This document shows positions 1-11,467 of a DNA stretch of 64,000 bases, piece by piece. Both the position numbers and the translations under genes were made by a program. The stretch is taken from the NCBI GenBank assembly GCA_030068145.1, contig JAPJBO010000771.1, forward strand, positions 44,813 through 108,812, given 5' to 3'. Below the pieces are notes generated by a model. The model saw only the letters and a program-made list of their open reading frames with translations, had not been told where the DNA came from and did no database searches. Origin of the DNA: Diplonema papillatum (lineage: Eukaryota > Euglenozoa > Diplonemea > Diplonemida > Diplonemidae). Each line of letters opens with the position of its first letter. Within the stretch, counting starts at the first letter, position 1.

Positions 1-3000
1 TTCAGCTTGACTCACGAACAGGGGTGGGGATCACAAGAAAGGATACGGGGCGGAGGACTGGGAGGGTTGAGGGGATAGGGCTTTGGAGAAGGTAGCGAAG
101 AAAGGTAAAAACACAAGGTTTGTCCTGATGTGAGTACTTTTGCAGTTCTTTATGAGAGAAACATCTATGCCTCAGGGTGTGCGCGGATACACTCAACATT
201 CTTGTCATTCTCACTGCAATATCTTTGTGCAGCTGCGCATCGCTTGCGAAACGCCGCAATAAATGGTTCTGCTTTCATTCGGGCTCTTTGCTGCTTTCTG
301 ATCTTGCCAGATCACTTCGGCTTTTCAAGCGAATAGTGACTCATCATGCCCTCCTGTCGCAAATTCTGCCTTTTCTCGAGTTTGATTCCAAAGACCTTTG
401 GAGCGGCTGGTCTTTGACGTGCATCCTTTGAGGAAGGTCTCTATTCCTTCGAGGTTTCTTCATTAAGAATTATGTTTTTGCACGATGGCGATGTGGTGAA
501 AGCAGTAGTTACCAATTCAGAGAAATAAATGCGTTGTATTGAAAGTCTTTATGGACGGTCTGCATGTACTGTATCTTTCCGCAGCAAGTTTCCGTGTGTC
601 AAGGTGGAAGCTTAGCAGTGGACCACTCGCGTATGTAGGTCGGCACGATAGTGACGATCTCTTCGCGGGAAGGGAGGAGTTTTCAATCCCTTGTCCATTT
701 GGCGTCGGAGCCTAGCTTGTTCTCATACAACCAACGTGAAAAGGATCATCAGATCAGGCGCGCCCCGCGCGTCGAAAAAGGAATGCTAGGTGAGGTCGAG
801 TCTCTATGGGTGCGACTGCACAGTGTACGCAAGTTTGAAAATTTTGTCAGTCAAGCTGGTGAGGGTGAGTAGACGGGTTGTTATCGGAAGAGGGACCTTC
901 GACATTTTCTTGGGGGTCCCACCTGTTCGGCGGTCCCGTTGCCGGAAGGCTTTTGGACTGAGTCATAGCTCTTCTTCCTGCGCTGAATAGAGGGGGTGGG
1001 AAACGTGAGTCCACGCACCGGACACCTACCGCCGCAGGCACAAGGCCACCACCTCTCTTTAGTTGAGCAGATTGTTCTTTTCTTTAAGCGGTCTGTGAGA
1101 GCGTAGTGCTTCTCCCTTTCCCATCCATCACAAGGCAGCTTGTTTTCCTTGTACAGTCAGGATCGAGTTTCTTCTGAAGAATACGCCTTTTTGGAGTACG
1201 GCAGATGCCGGGCCTTTCACGAGCACAAGGACCACAAGGACTGCAATGGTCGCTTGTCCACCCGAGTTGGGGAGGCTAGGTGCTGCTTAGAAGGGATATG
1301 CGCGCGCTTGAAAAATTGAAGCCGCCCATTTCTTATTTTACAACGAACGGCAGTTTTCAGGCAATATTTGAAGACCCCCATCTTCTTGTTTTTAGAGTGA
1401 AAGTAGTAGTAGTAGTAGTAGTAGTAGTATGTGTCATCCTAATCCGGGAACAAGTCAGGCAGAAGAACGGAGCAATCTTTACAAGCAAACGAGTGACTTA
1501 AGGTGGCCGCTTGAGCGGCGCCAATCCGAGCGCACACAGCAGCAGTGACGCGTCGGCAGTATTTGCACTTCAGGATGGGGCTGCCGTCATGAGCAGCGAG
1601 TGTCGGCAGAGGGTGCAGTGGTCGGAGCAAGCTTGAACGTGGCAGGTCGGTGTCGCAAAATGAGTTGGTCGATGTACTTCAGCGCATGCGCCGCGCAGCC
1701 TGCGAGATCACGCGCTTCCGGGGGTCGTCCGGATCCGGTCACACGTGCCTTCATACCTTTCCGCGTCTTCCGCGGCGTTTTTCGCAAAAAATAATAATAG
1801 AAAAAGGGCTCGATGAGTGCCGCGCGTGGAGGGAGCGAGATATAGTGTGTTGGCGGACTCTTGTGTCAGAAGGCAGAAGAAAAAAGAAGCTCACCCAAAA
1901 CGATGCACGAGCGACCCAGACACCGTAGCAGTGGCTAGGCGGTGGGACGCATATGATCGAAGGGGCTTCTGCTCCGTGGTGTTATTATCATGCCATCGTT
2001 AAGCCGGTCCATCTCTTATTGAAATACCGCAATACACCGTGTAAGTCCGAAGTTAGACAGCAGATTACTTGTAGTGATGGCTTGTAGTCACAGGGTGACC
2101 TCTTCGATTGTACTGCGCCGCGTTTCAGGTGCTTGCACATCGTCGCGCGGTCACTGCGCGTCTTCCCTACCTTGCTGGTGTGCATATGCCCACCGTGAAC
2201 GACAGCGGCACGCAATTCTCTGCAGCTCCAGGGATAGGGGACCGGCTTATTAATGGCGGTTGCGAAAACAAATCACTCCAAGACAAGGCAGCTAAACAAG
2301 TTCGTCAAGAACAAAGCAACGAAGTCATTGGATCAAAAGTGGATTACGACGAAGTGGATTATAATCCACTTTGTCGTAATTCACTTTTACAGAATCTGTT
2401 TTGTCGTTTTCCCATTTTTTACTTGCCTCCAAAGCTGGTTCTGCTTGCCTGTCCCGATCCCGATGCACAGGTGCCGTCGAAGGTCACTACCGGGAGATGA
2501 GTGAGAGTCAAAGAAAGCGAAGGTCTGTTGGAGCAACAATACACTGGCCTAGTTGCTGGTCGGTGTCGAATTTTCACGTGGGGCTGTTCTACAGCGGGCC
2601 TAAGCATGCGCACCCCACCATGCCAAGTTTTCGCATCACGTACACCGCGCTTCAGTTCGTGATGGTTCAAAGCTAAGAACTTGTGCCTTATGTCCTCATC
2701 AATCGTCATGCGGCTTCCTCGAGCGTTTCCAACCAAACAGAAGAAAGAAACCGCGCGAACGAGTATCACGTGCCCCCGACCAAACAAGTCCAAAATTAGT
2801 AATTCATCCGGGCCCATCCTTTTAGGCTCCACGTTTCTTTTGGTTGACCTTTTGATTTTCCTTTTATTTTCTCCATTCGTTTCATACCAGGCGAGTACTC
2901 CGGGTGCTCAGGCTGATTCGCGTCGTGTCCTAAGTCCCCTTCCTCAGCCAGCACAACAGCCTGTGCTTTTGACAAAGATTGCGATACCGTGGCAACTGTC

Positions 3001-4340
3001 TGTGCTCCCGGCATAGTGCGTTCCGGCTATCTTCGCGACGGGCGCAAACACTCGTACCGCATGGTATGTATTTTTCTTTTGCGTAGGTGGTAAGAGAAGA
3101 ACAGAACGGAACAGAGGAGACTTTTGGGGTGGGTCAGTCAACAGTAAGATGGATGCCCAGTATGCTATTCGCTATGCGTTATCCACACGCACAGGCAGTG
3201 TGTAGTGAGGAAGCTATATCAGATGAGGTGGGGCTCCTCGCCAAGAAGTCAAGCTACTGACGCGACGACGACACTTACGCATCTTTCACTCGTCACCAAT
3301 TTAGCTTCTTGTTTATGTACGACGGCACTAATAGAACTGGTGGCAAGTCAACGGGAAGATGTTTCCTCTTGCCGCTAACACAAAGAATTTTGCCCCCGAA
3401 ACGGGGTGTCACTCTTCGTGGGTGTGCTGTTGATTGCGAGGCGGCTGGCCTTTCATATGGTTTCACAAAGACAAAGGGCACGATGTGGCAAAGGCTTTTC
3501 TGATGGAATCTGGCCATCTGCTGTAAACTTCGAGTGTGGGAAGGCAGTCGGAGTTGTAGCCACCATCTGTTTTTCAGAAGACATCTCTGCGTGCGGAAGG
3601 CTTTTTTCTCAGGCTAGGTTTTCCGAACCCGTTTCTCCCGAGTTTGATTTCCCTGGAGTTTTGATGGCGTTGACCTCATAACACGAATTGCACGTATTTG
3701 GTTCGAGGCTGACTCTGGGTCTGCTGAGATTTCTGCAGACTTTCTAGCGTTATTTGTGGATTAGAAGGTCGTCTTTCTTCATAAGTAACACTATGACCTT
3801 ACACTCTCAGTCTTTGCCGCGCAACGAGGTGACAGGGAGTAGAACTAGTTCGGTATGGCATTGGGGAAAAGCCGAAGAGAGAAAAAAATAGAAGGTCTTC
3901 GTTTCAATAGGTCGGTCTATTGATGATTGAAGAACGAAAGCACGTTTTCCCTTTGGTGCTCCTGTTGGCAAGGGCTGACTTTCGAACACTTAATTCAATG
4001 CTGTGATATCAGCACTCTTCGTACAAACCGAACCCAATCCTCGGTCAAAAGCTGGCGTGCAGAAGTTCTTCCCTTCGCACCGACCGGAGTCGATAGCGCT
4101 CTGTAGTTCTGCGAAAACAGGAAGCAGACAACCAGGCGATGCACCGCATGTAATTCTGAGATCGTTTCCGTTGCACTAACAATTTTCGAGCTGAGATTCA
4201 GCCAAATACCACACATTGACACTTCTCTCAGAGCTTGAGAATGGGTGCGCGTCGCCAGGCAAGCATCGCATGAATGCACTTCACCACAAACATTCCCCCG
4301 TGTGCGTGGTATGCGTCTGGGAGTTACCCGCACGCGCAGG
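1..4340. other. No supported gene; mostly unique-looking noncoding DNA
   Basis: Open frames here are short, overlap on both strands and show no domain, codon bias or splice-consistent joins. Two local structures stand out: a trinucleotide GTA run at about 1402-1429 and a long palindrome at 2335-2388, listed separately. I see no rRNA or tRNA in this stretch. Confidence 0.5.
2335..2388. repeat. 54-bp near-perfect palindrome without a loop
   Basis: The left arm (2335-2361) and the reverse complement of the right arm (2362-2388) agree at 25 of 27 positions, and the arms meet with no spacer. The arms contain the element GTGGATTACGAC and its complement. This could extrude as a cruciform or be the remnant of a small foldback element. 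No coding meaning is apparent. Confidence 0.75.
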
Positions 4341-4435
4341 TCGCGTGCTGTATCACTCATTCCACGAAAAAGTGTCACAGATTTTCCGTCTGAAAAACAG
4401 CCCGGTTTGGGTCAAAAAAAATTGGGATGGAAACC

Positions 4436-5745
4436 AGGGCCTTATATATCAGTCATTCTCCTGGCGACCGTTCAAATATGGAAGAAACCATCTGGAGGTC
4501 AACCCCTCGTCATTTTCTTTGGTCCGAGGGCGTTTTTGAACTGTTTTGAATCCGATCTTTTCATTCCGACCCTCGGTGGGCTCCGAAGCTCGATATTGAC
4601 GGGCTTAAGCCCAAAATTAGGTTTTGCAAAAAACGCGTTCTCGTGTTTTGCCATCGAGGGGGTCGCCAGTTTTTCTGTAGCACCCCGGGAACAGAGTTCC
4701 CAGGCATGCTCCGGATTAAAACCATCTTTGATTGACCAAATCCAAATTAGAGGCGATGGTGGGTGTATGGGCTGACAGCTTTCCCCTGTGTCACCGTACT
4801 ATATCACAAGGGGCACCACGAAGGCCTAGCACCCTGTGGGCTTAGGCTCTTTATCCAGGGCACCTATTCCTTAGGAAGATGAGATTCTGTCGTAATAAGC
4901 GTGGAGGGCCCGGAGAAGCAAGAGGAAGAGGAACGGGTGTTTTCATGCACAGTTTCCATCTCCGGTCGCACTATCTGCGCCAGCTCTTTTTGATGCTGAC
5001 CTTGGACGAAGAGGGGTCGGAAGCTGACGGATTTTTCTTCTTTTTTCTGGTGGCCATGTTGGAAGGATCACAAGTTCTCGAGTTGTGCCCTGGCTGGCCA
5101 CAAGTCGTGCACGTGCGCTGGGTGGGGCTGGCTGGCGGAGTTGTTGCCGCTGCAGTCGTAGTCGTATGCACTTCGTCCGAAGGTGTACGTGGCACCACAC
5201 TCCTGGAGGCACTTCAAGCAGATGAAGTCCTCTTGTGCCAGTCTCTTCTTCACTTCGAGCACACGCGACACGGGCTGAGGAAACGAAGCAACCGTTCTCC
5301 AGGTTTTCGCACCGCAGATTTTGCAGCATCCCTGTTCTTCAGTACCCGCCATCCCAGTTCTGAAGTGCGTTCATAGGGTGATGGTAATTTGCCTGGTGAA
5401 GTGGGGTGCAACGGGAGGGCCATGGGGGTCAACCTTTTGTGTGATCCGAGGTGGTATTCTGACGATTTCGTGACCGATCTTTCCATTCCGTGTCTTCTCG
5501 GGAGCAACAGGCACGTATCACACGCGCCCCCGGTATAATCTAAGTATAATTATATCGGGCCGAACTTGTCCAAGGGGGGTCGTCATTTTTTTCTAAAACC
5601 CCGGGAACAGAGAGACCAGGGACACCTGCGCTCATAGCATCAAAGATTGGTCGATTTAGTGACACCTTTGGTGACTGTATGCGCTGCAATAGGATGGTCA
5701 TTTTTGAACGGTCGCCAGGAGAATGACTGATATAAAAAGTACTCC
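4436..5745. mobile_element. Candidate decayed element with duplicated flanks around zinc-finger remnant
   Basis: A stretch of about 30 bases reading ATATCAGTCATTCTCCTGGC and onward into the GACCGTTCAAA segment lies near 4446 on the plus strand and again inverted near 5700-5740, so the locus is bounded by inverted copies. Inside those, about 250 bases are directly repeated with divergence (4490-4760 and 5425-5670), sharing the segments CCCCGGGAACAGAG, GGTCAACC and CATTCCG. Between the copies lies a minus-strand zinc-finger coding remnant. No convincing target-site duplication was found. It may be a damaged Mutator-like or other DNA element, or a segmental duplication. Confidence 0.4.
4943..5352 (-). 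pseudogene. Zinc-finger / CCHC zinc-knuckle coding remnant
   Basis: The minus strand from 5352 starts with Met and reads a C-x2-C pair (CKIC), then a second pair (CLKC), in one frame. In another frame just downstream (from about 5198) it reads a textbook CCHC knuckle, CTTCGQPGHNSRTC, followed by a basic Lys/Ser-rich tail ending near 4971. The two parts are joined only by changing frame, through an unseen intron or a frameshift. CCHC knuckles with the GHNSRTC ending are common at the C-termini of Mutator-like transposases and in retroelement nucleocapsids, so a mobile-element origin is likely. No transposase core was found nearby. Intact function is doubtful. Confidence 0.45.
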
Positions 5746-5759
5746 CCTGTAACTGTCCA

Positions 5760-6680
5760 TAAGTTGCTCGGAGTTACTCAAAATCCCAGTTGCGGCACAA
5801 CTGCACGTTTATGTACCCGACAGGGTGCACCTCTTTTGTGGTTGTCACTACTGTCCACCACGGAGACTGTCCTTCGGGAAGCAAAAGAGCCATGCGAAGA
5901 AGGCGAGTGTTGGGGTACTGTAGCAGTGTGCCGGGATCACTCAAGAACACTTGGCAGTAATCTGCAACAGCAGGGCGGACAGCCGCGGTCTTCGCTTTCT
6001 TGGCAGCACATGAAACAATACACAAGCCAGAAATACCAGCGCCGCAGGCGCGGAAATTATTTTCAAGCTATTGGGCCAGTCGCAGGTTCCAAAATTGAGG
6101 CTGTATTCAACGATATCCAAAGGTGCAGTATCCGGTGCTGTGTACTGCTAGTGTGACTGCTGTACTACTGGGCCCCTCAGCCGGGGCATCATTCTGTGCT
6201 TTTTTTTTTGGTTGCTCGGACTCGGTCCGAGCACCAGACCCATATATAAGCCACATTGGAAACAGTGCTCTGGCTTACCTCCGAAATGTCGGAGGAAGCC
6301 TAAATCAGGAAAAGCTTTTTTTTTTGGTGCTGTCGCGGTGTCGCGCTTTTTTTTAGTGCTCCCAAGGTGAGCTGGAGTTAGAGATGAGTTGCTCCGGCAC
6401 AACCAAAATGCGTGTGAATCCGCACCACACCCGCTTTTTCCTCTGTAGCTTTGACTCCAGCTTCTGAGATTGGATCCCACCGCCAACCCTCCGACGCCGG
6501 AGGAAGCAAACACCAGCAATTTCATGCTGTTCGTGCAGTGCACAAGCTGGGTAGTGGTAGATAGAAGCAGATGCCACTGCAGTGTGTCAGCCGAAAGGTG
6601 CTGAGCACTAGAAATCCTCACAAGCGAGATCTCATGCCGGGATATCACTGCACTCCTACCAGTCATCAGCACACCTTATA

Positions 6681-6713
<33 letters not shown>

Positions 6714-9700
6714 CGAGTTAGAGTGCAGGGACCATCTCTCCGAGGAGTATCCGATTTGATATGAATCCTTTGCCGGTGGACACTTTGAACAAAACGAAAA
6801 TACCTGCGCAGGCGCGGAAAAAATTGGAGGCTTTGTCAGGGGCGGTACGAAGATCCCGAAAACTGGCATGTTGTCACAGCGGTCTGCCCAAAGAGTATTT
6901 GAGAGCACAAGAACTCCTGATAAGCATGAGGATAGCACTGTCCTTCCCTCTTCACAGTTTTGTGTTGGACTCAGTCAGTTTTGAGGCCAAATGTGACAAC
7001 ATGCTCGTACCATCAGCCACATCTTGCCCCAGGCGCGGAAGTTTTTGAAGCAGTCCGTGCCGCAGGTGCCAAAGTCGAGGTAGAAAGATTCTGCAAAGAC
7101 TTCATGACAAATACTAGTCGCGAGCTACACCCACACGGGTTCACTAGGTACCATCATGGAAAGAGCTATCCCTGGCAATTATGGGCAAGCAATTACCTCG
7201 TGTGGCGACCAATATGGCATCCAGATGGACAAAAGGTCGGTTTAGGGCTGTTTCAAAAAAGGATTTTGGCGGGAATCGAACCAGACTCCCAAAACCGTGT
7301 GTAACTGAGAAAGGTCGGTCAAATATTTTATCCAACCAGATATTCGGAAAGCCCTGTCTTCAATGGATCAAATCGTGTCCTCAAACCTCTAAACCGACCA
7401 GTTTCGGACCTGCAGACGAAGAAAATCGGCAGAAGTCCGAAAAAGGCCGAAGTTCTGTGGTACTTTTTCGTGGAATGAGTGGTATATAAAAAGAATAGAC
7501 GCAGTCGCGTGCTGTGCCTGGAGATTACCTTGCACCTGGCAAAGAGGCGCCATAACCTGCATGAAAGAGCGAGCCAGCAGGAATGGACAATATTATGCAC
7601 ATCACGAAGCGTGGTGCATCATATAATGAGTATTGTGTGCTCCCGCAAAAACGAAAAGGTGTGGGACTTGGGTACAGGAGCAAGAAAACACGAGATTGCG
7701 TAACGCTCCGTTCCCAGAGAGACATCGCCTGATAGGGGCTCGTGGTGCGGAAGGTCCGACGACACGTTCGTCGGCCGGACGAAAGCCGGAGAATGTGGTG
7801 TACGATGGTGGAGGGGTAGTTGAGATAGCAGCATAACTTTTCTTTAACTGGTTGCATTTTATTTCCCCAGCCAGCATCAGACTAGCCTGAGGTTACTGGT
7901 TCCTTCAGGCAGGCTCGCTACCGGCGGTGTTGCTTGGCTTGTCTTTTCTGCCAGATATGGACAGCCGTCTTTATTCCGAGGCAGGCCTCTTACGTTGAGA
8001 GGCCACCAAAGATAACGCGAAGTTGGACAGGGTAAGAAGAGGCGCGGTGTTTGCTTTCGTGCCGCGAGAGGACTTGCCTGGTAAGTGAACATGATCGCTC
8101 GGCTAGTTTCCTCGCGGACACAGCGTCCTATCAAGTTTCCAATTCATGTCACTACAAAGAAGTAACGTTTAGTATTACCAATTTGTGATCAGCAGAGAGA
8201 TCCTGGCGTATCGATTCTTCTTTTCAATTTGACAAGTACAACTACTTGTCCCCTTCGTTCTTGACATGGCTATCGCTGCAGTTTTCCATTTTTACGCTCT
8301 CAACCCATCAACTCCCTCCGTGCAGACGCAAGGCGCCGCGGTGCTGAAGAGCTATTTTTATTACTCGTCTGTCGTAGTCTGGGGGACAGCAGGACACCAG
8401 TTTCTTGCGGGGTTGGGAAATCTTCAAGGGCCAACGCCTCGAGAGAAGTGGGAAAACAGGAAGAAAAAATTAAGCGCCTGAGTCTTACAATAGCAAAGCA
8501 ACGGGTCATTTTGCAATATGGTTTACTGTAATCTGTACAGGGCAATGAATGGACATGCTGAGACCTACAAGTGCAACAAAGCGAGGCACCGACGGTACCT
8601 GGCGTGTGTACTCTGTCAGAGTTGGCAAGCACAGGAAATTTAGGCTCGGTCGGTGATTCCCAAAAAAAAGCAAAGTCAATTTGTTTCATTTGCTTCAAAT
8701 TCGCTTAAATTCGGATAAGTGTTTGCACGGACGGGGAACATATATTTAGTGCTTATTGTCGTTTAGAGGTTCGGTGTTTTAGGGCTCCGGTTGACCATTG
8801 AGGCTGTGAGGCGGGTAGTTCTTAAGTTAAAAACCCGAGCTGGAGTTCGGACACTGGCCTTCAGAGTAAAGACACGTCAAAAGTGATCAATGTTTGCTGC
8901 TGTGAAGAGATGTCTTGCAAACCCTTTCCAAGGAGCACCAGCGAGTCGTAAAACTATCGTAATTTGAGCCAAATCCCAGCAAATTTAAGCAGAGTCGTCT
9001 TTGCTTTGCTCCCCCTCCGGCCGGAGAATAGTTCTCAACATTCTTCCAGTTCTAAATTGCTGAATTCCGATTCCGGTAGTAGGCGGTCCCTCACTACATT
9101 GCACTCCACTCTAGGGACGGCTCCACACAGGTTAGGCCAGTGATTTTGCAGGTCAAGAAAGTACACTTTCGTGTTGTTTGATTGACTCCTCTGAGCACAG
9201 GCGTAACACGCCTAAATCGGCCCTGAGGTAATCGAAATTGGTTGCCCGATTTCCCTCGATTTATTTTTACTTTTTTGATGTTTTGGACTTCTAAAGAAAG
9301 AATGAAAGGGACCGGTTTCCTTTTCGTTTCCTGTTTCGAGGATCCGGGGGTTTCTCTGGGGGGGTGAGAAGACATTGCCCAGCCTCGCCAGGGTCCAACT
9401 TCTCTTACTCGCCCCCCCAAGCCCAGCAGAAAGAAAACCTGTTTGTGCGTTGTGATCTTCGCCTCTTCCGACAAAGAAAAATAAAGCCGTACGAAAAGGA
9501 ACGTAAACTTCAAAACTTGGGGACAGCAAAAGGAAGAGTGGGTGGGGGCGGACGGTAGAGAGTTTACGGGGTGCAGCGTGTTCCCTGTGCAAGAAAACAA
9601 CTTCTTTACCGACAACGCCTACTGAGGCGAAGTTCAACCCGAGAACTACCACCGCAGATACACGGGTCATGCTCATTCTTTTATGTCATCATCATGATGT

Positions 9701-10640
9701 GCGTGAACTTCTTTTTTTGTATTGTTCGTGCAAGGGTATATTCAGCTGCACCTCCCGTAGAATACTATCCCGAATCGGCTACGTGTTGATTGAGATAGCT
9801 GTCTGTTCTGGCCACTTTTGCTGGAGAAGAAAAGCAACATTTTAAGGGTAGTAGGATACGTCGTTTTTCAACCGTTGGTTCACACACTGCTGGAATGCAC
9901 TTCACAAAAGCGTGCAAAGATCGCGTGTCCTGGTAAAACGGAAAATGAACACGTGTGTGGGTGTGTGTCTCTCGAGCGACCCAGTGCGGTCGTCAACTAG
10001 GCGACTTCGGTATTTCTGATTGGCAAAGACACGCGCGCAAACGTTCACAAGTAGGCCCGACGACCGAGAACAAAACCGAAATAGTCTTTCCATAGCCTCC
10101 AGCAAGAGGACATAGTGGAATAACCCCATGCTCAGCCACAACTGGCCAGTCGTCTTTGTACCGCGGCTCTGTTGTCCTTCGGGTAGTGGCTTGCCCACGA
10201 CACAGGTATGCTCGTGGCTACCAGCACAATGGCGATCGGCCTCGACTCTCAGCTTCCCAGACAATTGTATGGCAGCCGAAGGCACAAACCCTAATACCAA
10301 TAATCGGTATGCTCAACAATTGTGCTTCTCCCTACTTACGAAGCTTTATGCTTTCCTTCGGCGCGGTATTGCGCTCGGTTTCGATTCCTCGCGAGTAAAA
10401 TGAGACGATGTCAGGGGAGGGAGCAGAAATATTACGCAAAAGTACGTTGCGAATATGCAGCTCATGTAACCACCAGAGACCTCGCAACTGGGGTCGAGTG
10501 AATCTTTTTGGGCCCCGGTTCGGTCTCAGAATACGGCGTCTGGAGAACAAGGGTCGCACACCAAGCACACCCAAATTGTTCTGCCCAGCTCTTCCCGTTT
10601 GGCATCCTACATAAAGCTGAGACTGTGGCTCGGGCAACAA
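5760..10640. other. No supported gene; scattered dispersed repeats
   Basis: Nothing convincingly coding was found. The stretch holds several hairpin-forming segments near 6190-6360 and 6460-6510, and a GA dinucleotide run at about 6686-6712. A tract near 7440-7490 shares, inverted, the segment CACTCATTCCACGAAAAAGT with 4350-4370. A region near 7255-7300 resembles only the 3-prime half of a tRNA on the minus strand (GGTTCGATTCC). Confidence 0.45.
6686..6760 (+). repeat. GA-run repeat family, copy 1
   Basis: A GA dinucleotide run is followed by GAGACGAGTTAGAGTGCAGG and an ACCATCTCTCCGAGGAGT stretch. Closely similar copies lie at about 14993-15050 and, without the long GA run, at about 59072-59110. 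The shared non-simple part shows this is a dispersed repeat and not only a microsatellite. Confidence 0.6.
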
Positions 10641-10644
10641 AAAA

Positions 10645-10894
10645 CGATAAGAGGCGATGCCAAACCCCCCCCCCACCTCCCCTTTGCACAAATAAAATAG
10701 TTTTTGACGTCACCCCATACTGTATGCCGGCCCCGCAACCTGTCTGTGCGGCCCAAAACGGGGCTTAAAGGGTTTTTGGCGGGTTGGAGGTAAAGGGGCC
10801 TCAGAAGGCCCACAAGTGGGCACAGATGGGGTTTCGGGGCCGTCGAAGAGTATTTCATTAGTGCAAAGGGGGAGGGGGATTGGCATCTTATCAT
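10645..10894. mobile_element. MITE-like inverted-repeat element with homopolymer ends
   Basis: Roughly 60-base inverted arms lie at about 10645-10708 and 10842-10894. Each begins GATAAGA, continues through GATGCCAA and a C-rich run, and reaches CCTTTGCAC. The whole is only about 250 bp and has no ORF of its own. The GATGCCAAAA plus homopolymer motif recurs beside long C or G runs near 21225-21260 and 29930-29970, suggesting a family of short elements with this terminus. No target duplication was resolved. Confidence 0.5.
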
Positions 10895-11467
10895 ATCTTC
10901 CCAAAGCGCATGCCACATTTTCAAAGTCAGCGCAGACTAGCGAGGTAGAGGCGAATAGAGATACGTTTCTCTGAACGCAAACATGCTACAGCTTGGGAGA
11001 GTGCAGACACGTGCACGGTCGGTTCGATTGAGAAGATTGTGCCAAATAAATGAGTCAAAACAGCCATTCATTTAGCTCACTCTTCTTCGTAAGTATGCAT
11101 TGGCATGTGCTCAAGCTTGCTTGGGGAGGTGTGACCGCTCACCTGTCTCAGGAGACTCAGTTGTTGGCGTGAGGGTCACAAGGCAAAAGGATTCTGAAAA
11201 GGGGGTTTGAATGAACAGGGAGGAATCGCTAAGGAGGGGTGGTGGTGCATGCCCAGGCTCTGTCCTGCGATGATCGCGATGGTACCGAGCGCCAAAGCTA
11301 AGACAGGCCACAGGTTCTCCTCCACCCCTCGGGAGACCAACATTGTATGCATGCAACGTAAAAAAGGCAATCAAGTGGGAGCAGAGGGACGAGTTGAGCT
11401 TCTCTCGAGAACTTCACACGCCCTGCAGCACTCGCCTTGAATCGGCGTCTACGTCTTCCCTCCTTTT

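Noticed and set aside
7250-7335. tRNA gene on the minus strand (GGTTCGATTCC near 7280 followed by a T-run)
   Set aside because: The T-stem pairs poorly and no acceptor or D-arm can be folded over a 73-nt span; at most a tRNA-derived 3-prime half.
9094-9676. 154-173 codon minus-strand ORFs
   Set aside because: Two overlapping frames of equal length with no domain or splice support; composition not protein-like.
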